This document shows positions 60,013 to 64,000 of a stretch of 64,000 nt of DNA, piece by piece. The notes below the pieces were generated by a model, which made no database searches, was not told the origin of the DNA, and saw only the letters and a program-made list of their open reading frames with translations. Position 1 is the first letter of the stretch. Each line of letters begins with the position of its first letter. This stretch comes from JAZDCZ01 sp046757925 (lineage in GTDB: Bacteria; Gemmatimonadota; Gemmatimonadetes; Gemmatimonadales; GWC2-71-9), in contig JBHHZE010000007.1 in assembly GCA_046757925.1 (NCBI GenBank), positions 26,348 through 90,347 on the forward strand, in the 5' to 3' direction. The position numbers were made by a program, and so were the translations under genes.

Positions 60013-61566
60013 GTGAACGGGCGCGCCGTCCGCGATTGGATCACCTCGCTCGTTGCGAGCGGGGTCGTCGGAGTTATAGTGGCGTCGTGTGGAGGTGACT
60101 CTCCCACGACTCCAACCCAGCCGGCCGAGACGGCACAGGTTAGTGTCACGATCGTCGATCCCGGCAACCTCACGCTCGATGCCCTCGGTGCCACGCTCCA
60201 ATTGACCGCCAAGGTAACGGCGACGAGCGGAGCTCCGCCCGCTGTCAAGTGGCGTTCCTCGAGCACGTCTGTAGCGCAGGTAAGTGACAGCGGTGTGGTG
60301 ACCGCAGCCGGGAACGGTACGGCCACGATCAGCGCCAGCGCCGGAACCGCGCGCGCTACGATCGACGTTACCGTCGATCAGGTATCCGCGGTTCTTGTCC
60401 TTGTCGAAAGTCCGCTCAACTCGGCTGTTGGGTCTTCGTTTCGGGCGAGTGTCATACTCTTCGATCGGTTGGGCTCGCCCGCCACCAATGCCGCGGACAG
60501 TGTGAGTGTAGTGATCGGCAACAATCCGTCGGGCGCTTCACTCGGCGGTGTGACCACGGCCGTTCCCGATACCGGCGTTGCGGAGTTCGTTGTCACCCTC
60601 GACGCCGCCGGAACCGGATACACGTTGCAGGTATTTGCCTCGTTCGACACGGTGACGACTCCACCGTTCGATGTTGCAGGGGTGCCCGACTTGGTTCGGT
60701 TCCACAACAGTGGTGGTGAGGAGATCGGTGCACTGTTCGACGGGCGCAATCAAATCTTCCAAAATGACTTCGGCAGGGTGTCGGCCGACTCCGTAGTGCA
60801 GATGGTATTCGACTTGTCGACGATATCGAACGAGATCACCGCGTTCACTCAGGGAAGGCCGCCGGTGTTGCTGAATCCTGTTTTGTGGACCGGTGCAGCG
60901 GACACGATCGATGTAACCTTTCCTCCCGTGATTCGAATTCCCGTAACGGCGTGGATCATCAAAGGACCGTTCGACCCGCTACGTACTCGTGCCATCACGC
61001 AGTCCGTTATTACCGCGGATATCTGGACTCGAGAGCGGATGGGGGTCGAATTCGAGAGTTTCGACATTGTCGACGCTACGAATGACCCGGATGCGCCGGC
61101 GCTGTTCAGCACCACAGCGTGTGAGCAGAGATCGCTTGCCGAGACGACGATCGGCAAGATCGCCGGCAGAATAAACATCTACTACGTGTCGCTGGTCGAC
61201 GGTGGGACCGACAGGGGATTCGCCTGTGCCGGTGGCGACGTCATCTTTATGGCCGAGTTCTCAGGACAAGAGTTATTGGTGCACGAGATTGGGCACTCGT
61301 TCGGTTTGGGACACGTCGACAATCTTACGGGATTCGATAACGCCAATGTCATGCACAGTGCCTCAATCCAACGCGAGCACTTTACGGAAGGTCAGGTCTT
61401 CCGGGCACACTTCAACAGCTTCACCGCGCTCAAGCAGCTCTACGGGGTAGTTCCCAGTGAGGTACGTACATGTCCCGAGTCGTTTGCCGACGCACGTTGT
61501 TTGGCGTTGATCCTACGGCTGTGGCCCGACGGCCGGTTCCCTGCCAACACAGGGCTGCGCCCATGA
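60013..61566 (+). CDS. Metzincin-type lipoprotein with Big_2-like domain
   Basis: 517 aa from GTG 60013. A hydrophobic signal ends in VIVASC, a lipobox, so the protein is likely lipid-anchored. Residues about 40-130 (VTIVDPGNLTLDALGATLQLTAKVTAT, VKWRSSSTSVAQVSDSGVVTAAGNGTATISA) form a bacterial Ig-like (Big_2) domain; a second beta region follows. The C-terminal region holds HEIGHSFGLGH at about 424-434 and NVMHS, the metzincin zinc motif and Met-turn. It is probably an extracytoplasmic zinc protease. The GTG lies 2 nt after the M28 stop; no ATG is available nearby. Confidence 0.8.
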   Translation: MNGRAVRDWITSLVASGVVGVIVASCGGDSPTTPTQPAETAQVSVTIVDPGNLTLDALGATLQLTAKVTATSGAPPAVKWRSSSTSVAQVSDSGVVTAAGNGTATISASAGTARATIDVTVDQVSAVLVLVESPLNSAVGSSFRASVILFDRLGSPATNAADSVSVVIGNNPSGASLGGVTTAVPDTGVAEFVVTLDAAGTGYTLQVFASFDTVTTPPFDVAGVPDLVRFHNSGGEEIGALFDGRNQIFQNDFGRVSADSVVQMVFDLSTISNEITAFTQGRPPVLLNPVLWTGAADTIDVTFPPVIRIPVTAWIIKGPFDPLRTRAITQSVITADIWTRERMGVEFESFDIVDATNDPDAPALFSTTACEQRSLAETTIGKIAGRINIYYVSLVDGGTDRGFACAGGDVIFMAEFSGQELLVHEIGHSFGLGHVDNLTGFDNANVMHSASIQREHFTEGQVFRAHFNSFTALKQLYGVVPSEVRTCPESFADARCLALILRLWPDGRFPANTGLRP

Positions 61567-62090
61567 AGTGTGCGCACACGGTTTCGTTCGGATCGGCTAT
61601 CGCAGCTGTGGTTGTGGCGACGGGTGCTGCGGCTCAGGATCCACGCGGTGTGGCTGCGGCCGTGGACCGTTGGTTGATGCAGTCGTGCGGGGTGGGGGAC
61701 GCTCAGGCGCAGGTTCAGGAGTTGACTGCGTTGGGCCCGGCGGCAGTGCCGGCCCTGGTGCAAGCTTACGAGCAAGGCCCGGCTACAGGCGCAGTTGGGC
61801 AAGCAGATCGCGCGGCCGCGCGCCGCTTCGCACTATATCGTCGTAGGTTGGAGCAGGCTGATGGACTGGGTTTGAGTGCAGCGGACCTGGCGCGCGCCCG
61901 TGCCGTCACGCTCGCTCAGTTCACGGCCCGGGCCCGGCTGGATTTCACGGCGCAGTACCGCGGTGAGGCCCTGCGCGGATTGGGGGTGCTGGGTGGTGCA
62001 CGAGCGGTCGGTGTGTTGCGGTCGGTGTCGGCGCTCGGCGAGGCTCCCTACGCGGCGATCGCGCGGCTCGCGCTGGAGAGGATCAAGTAG
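61563..62090 (+). CDS. Small secreted protein, HEAT-repeat-like
   Basis: 175 aa from ATG 61563, overlapping the metzincin stop by 4 nt. Signal peptide through AAAQ (about 25). The mature part is Ala/Leu/Val rich with an ALGPAAVPALVQAYE element like an armadillo/HEAT helix pair, and LRGLGVLGGARAVGVLRSVSALGEAPYAAIARLALERIK, a repeat of the same type. Such repeats often bind other proteins. Co-translation with the protease suggests an accessory role, but this is not proven. Confidence 0.65.
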   Translation: MKCAHTVSFGSAIAAVVVATGAAAQDPRGVAAAVDRWLMQSCGVGDAQAQVQELTALGPAAVPALVQAYEQGPATGAVGQADRAAARRFALYRRRLEQADGLGLSAADLARARAVTLAQFTARARLDFTAQYRGEALRGLGVLGGARAVGVLRSVSALGEAPYAAIARLALERIK

Positions 62091-62113
62091 CCGTTTTTCG
62101 TCTTTTCTTGCTA

Positions 62114-62201
62114 CGGACAGGGTGGGATTCGAACCCACGAGACGGGGTTACCGCCTACGCGCTCTCCAGGCGCGCGCCTTCGACCACTCGGCCACCTGTC
62201 C
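62114..62201 (-). tRNA. tRNA-Ser (anticodon GGA)
   Basis: On the minus strand the acceptor arm GGACAGG/CCTGTCC, D-arm GCCGAGTGGTCGAAGGC, anticodon stem CGCGC/GCGCG with loop CTGGAGA (anticodon GGA at plus 62165-62167), a long variable arm and T-loop TTCGAAT are all present. Class II tRNA with the long arm fits serine, reading UCC/UCU. No CCA is encoded. The gene faces away from 61563-62090, and its 5' end adjoins a repeat cluster. Confidence 0.95.
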
Positions 62202-62204
62202 CAG

Positions 62205-62312
62205 GCCACAGATGCCACAGATGCCACAGATCACACAGATGAACGCTGATTGCCAGATCTTAACAACCTGTGACATCAGCGTAAACCTGTGATCATCAGT
62301 GTAATCTGTGGC
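62205..62312. repeat. Palindromic repeat copy A with 9-bp tandem unit
   Basis: Begins with three perfect tandem copies of GCCACAGAT (62205-62231), then CACACAGATGAACGCTGATT; the right half has ATCAGCGTAAACC, ATCAGTG and ends in ATCTGTGGC, so outer arms (GCCACAGAT/ATCTGTGGC) and inner arms (AACGCTGAT/ATCAGCGT) can pair. Copies B and C share the same arms. Confidence 0.75.
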
Positions 62313-62364
62313 TATTACCTCGCGGCTGAACCATAGCGGGGGAGTCGTTGAGACTCAAGAGTTG

Positions 62365-62457
62365 CCGCAGATTACACAGATGAACGCTGATTTTGCGCAG
62401 ATTCGGGCAATCTTTGGCTATCAGCGTGCTCTGTGTCGATCAGCGCTATCTGTGTCC
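62365..62457. repeat. Palindromic repeat copy B
   Basis: Starts CCGCAGATTACACAGATGAA, followed by CGCTGATTTTGCGCAG; the right half carries ATCAGCGTGCTCTGTG and ATCAGCGCTATCTGTG. It is about 50 nt from copy A. Its end overlaps the last codons of the GxxExxY gene. Confidence 0.75.
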
Positions 62458-62840
62458 CTCTGGCCAGCTATGAGGCGCTTGATTTGGGGCGTTGGGCCGA
62501 AGTTCAGAAGCAGTCCGACCTCCAGCCGAGTGGCGCGAAGTTCATTGATGATTTGTGCCACGTGACTCGGCTGTAGCTCCGGGAGGGCCTTGAGTTCCAG
62601 TAGAACTGAGCAGCCAACTACCAGATCGGCGCGAAACGTACCGACCGACCGTTGGTGGAAGAACACGGTCATAGGTACCTCGCGCTCGACATCCAGGCCG
62701 CGTTCTGTCAACGCTATGGCCAATGCCCGCTGGTAGACGATTTCCCGAAACCCGCTGCCCAGTGCGTTGTAGACCTCGTAGAACCCACCGATTATGGTCC
62801 GAGTAAGAGCTTGGTGAGGATAATCAGTTGTACTGTGCAC
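62421..62840 (-). CDS. GxxExxY protein
   Basis: 139 aa. GSGFREIVYQRAL contains GFREIVY, the GxxExxY signature; RADLVVGCSVLLELKALPEL resembles the D...ExK core of PD-(D/E)XK-like folds, and GLLLNFGPTPQIKRL is the usual closing block. Function is unknown; the family is widespread in accessory DNA, often near short interspersed repeats. Its 3' end lies in repeat copy B, and copy C lies upstream of its start. Confidence 0.88.
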   Translation of the reverse strand: MHSTTDYPHQALTRTIIGGFYEVYNALGSGFREIVYQRALAIALTERGLDVEREVPMTVFFHQRSVGTFRADLVVGCSVLLELKALPELQPSHVAQIINELRATRLEVGLLLNFGPTPQIKRLIAGQRDTDSADRHRAR

Positions 62841-62910
62841 GCGGCAAAGTTATCACTTGGCTCGGCTCCGGCCGTACCGATCTAACGCACGCCGGTGCAA
62901 AATTCACTAG

Positions 62911-62991
62911 CCGCAGATCGCACAGATGAGCGCTGATTGTGCGGATTTGAGTACATCAGCGCAATCTGTGGCCATCAGTGAGATCTGTTGC
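62911..62991. repeat. Palindromic repeat copy C
   Basis: Starts CCGCAGATCGCACAGATGAG, then CGCTGATTGTGCGGAT; right half has ACATCAGCGCAATCTGTGG and ATCAGTGAGATCTGT. It is the third related copy, on the upstream side of the GxxExxY gene, so the gene is bracketed by B and C. Confidence 0.75.
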
Positions 62992-63001
62992 TGTCACACC
63001 C

Positions 63002-63076
63002 CCATCGTAGACTAGAGCGTTGCAGGACGATCGCCTCCGTCCCATGCAGACGGTAGACGACGTGGTAGGTTTCGGC
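63002..63076 (-). pseudogene. Possible HigB-type toxin remnant
   Basis: On the minus strand, about 75 nt read as AETYHVVYRLHGTEAIVLQR, close to the core YRxxYxxxGxxVVLLHG of Gp49/HigB-type toxins. A second frame upstream gives HYGLKVSAKLE, the part that would come before it in the same family. The two are in different frames with a stop between, so no intact product is possible. The call is tentative because only a short match is available. Confidence 0.35.
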
Positions 63077-63457
63077 TTGCGAACTCTAGTTTGGCGGATA
63101 CTTTAAGGCCGTAGTGTATCTGTACTTCCGCCGTCCGGTTTCTGTGACGCCTACACGACGGCCCATGCTAATTATTGCGCGCGGCTCACGGCATAATCCG
63201 AAAGGTCACGTCAAGGATCGGTGACGCAGATGTTCGGTCTGAATGTCAGACCGCCGGGCACGTAGGTCAGTCTTTTTCCCCATTGTCTCCTCGTTCTGCT
63301 TCTCGATCCGTCTGGACGCATGGCCAGCATTTGGGTTGCGCGCGCAAACCATGGTTCTATCTGAGACTCGGCACGGAGCCGGCCTGACGCTTGTTCGGGT
63401 TCTGCGGAGGGGCCTGGAGTTAGGCGAGTGCCTCGGCGTGACTGCTGGCCGGGCGGA
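63077..63457. other. Region without recognised gene
   Basis: After the toxin-like fragment, about 380 nt show no gene I can support: codon use lacks a consistent frame, both strands carry stops, and no repeat copy is seen. Isolated pieces might be older fragments of accessory genes. Confidence 0.5.
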
Positions 63458-63552
63458 CTAGTATTCTGAGACTACCCTCCGCACCCTGCATTCCGGTACC
63501 GAGAAGCAGCAGGCGAGGGACCGGCCCTCACCGCCACCTCGGGGTACCGGCG

Positions 63553-64000
63553 CTAGCGCGCTGGTGTGGTCAGCTTCGTCGGATCGTAGCGTTCTCCTTT
63601 CTTCCACAGGCGCAGCGTGATTGCGGCGAGCTTGCGAGTGAGCGTGACCCGCGCCAGCTCTGGGCGCATGCCCCGCTCGATCATGCTGCGGTAAAAGTCC
63701 TGCTGCGGACCGGGGTGGGCGGTGGCCGCCGTCGCTGCACCTTTTCGCCGCTTTGGCCCGGGGTCGCAGCGCCCGCAGCACGTCGAGTTCGGCGTAGAGA
63801 GCTTCCGCGCGGAACCGCGCCCCGCGCTCCGTGAGCCGGGCGAGCCAGCCCTCACGGTGGTGGGCATGGTAGACGGCCGTGCCACAGGTCGGAATACCCC
63901 GAGCCCTGAACAGCGCCTTGAGGCGGAGCATCACTCGCGTCGTGTCCTCCACCAAGCTCCGGTAGGTGCGGGTGAGTTCCTTGAGCACCGCCCGGTGTTC
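63553..64000 (-). pseudogene. Decayed IS110-type transposase, truncated by window end
   Basis: From the window edge the minus strand reads LKELTRTYRSLVEDTTRVMLRLKALFRARG and WLARLTERGARFRAEALYAELDVLR, the N-terminal half of an IS110-family transposase (DEDD type). The frame then changes near 63748-63705 and the C-terminal part continues in another frame as DFYRSMIERGMRPELARVTLTRKLAAI and KKGERYDP. The transposase-20 region expected between them is missing, so an internal deletion plus frameshift has removed activity. No element ends are visible within the window. Confidence 0.75.

Noticed and set aside
62114..62201. tRNA-Ser as integration site of a genomic island
   Set aside because: The accessory DNA lies on the 5' side of the tRNA, while integrases normally target the 3' end; no integrase or repeat of the tRNA end is seen.
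62205..62991. CRISPR array
   Set aside because: Three imperfect, unequally spaced palindromes with no regular spacer length, and no cas gene nearby.

Overview
The window is one nearly gapless stretch of bacterial chromosome, high in GC, with short spacers and many 1-16 nt stop/start overlaps. Gene content points to a Gram-negative didermic bacterium: TonB-dependent receptor, lipoproteins, beta-barrel protein. A mannose-family PTS with HPr kinase, a PNPFNP sorting-type protein and the gene neighbourhoods suggest Gemmatimonadota or a related FCB-group lineage. That placement is inference from remembered gene content, not a database match.

Layout. 1-4272: end of the division cluster (partial ftsQ, ftsA, ftsZ, M23 peptidase). 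4291-9792: lone hisA, a VWA-like membrane protein, ftsY, recG. 9801-12317: phhB and mazG (minus strand) around asnS (plus), with readable divergent promoters. 12353-17602: alr, deoB, cdd, an orphan microcompartment vertex protein (EutN/CcmL), then a lipoprotein and barrel pair. 17599-25214: mtaB, miaB, comFB-like, comEC, fbp and a stand-alone methylmalonyl-CoA mutase catalytic subunit. 25272-33024: fmdB-like, argS, pfkB-type kinase, purM, ribD-ribE-ribBA-ribH, nusB. 33021-39728: GT4 glycosyltransferase, hpf, hprK, PTS IIA-IIB-IIC-IID, HPr, EI. 39771-44179: metK, ahcY, bifunctional nuclease family protein, an envelope protein. 44210-49086: cobalamin riboswitch and B12 uptake (btuF, btuC, btuD, btuB-like). 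49105-55632: recO, selB, PNPFNP-motif protein, clpB, tadA. 55768-62090: a secreted protein of unknown function with a plastocyanin-like cupredoxin, a HigBA-like toxin-antitoxin pair, and a run of secreted or lipid-anchored proteins (M28 peptidase, metzincin, small repeat protein). 62114-64000: tRNA-Ser(GGA), then accessory DNA with three related palindromic repeats, a GxxExxY gene, a possible toxin remnant and a decayed IS110-type transposase.

Connections. B12 uptake would supply cofactor for the mutase. MetK and AhcY form the activated-methyl cycle, and radical-SAM MtaB/MiaB consume SAM. HprK, HPr (with phosphorylatable His and Ser) and EI form a complete PTS phosphorelay beside its only permease. 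RibD, RibE, RibBA and RibH cover most of riboflavin synthesis. SelB implies selenocysteine decoding, although no selenoprotein or selA/selD lies here.

The most unusual signals are: the orphan EutN in a nucleoside-salvage operon; ComFB next to ComEC; overlapping opposite-strand -10 elements between mazG and alr; promoters so close to asnS and recO that their mRNAs may be leaderless; the repeat-flanked GxxExxY cassette; and the secreted-protein/cupredoxin pair.
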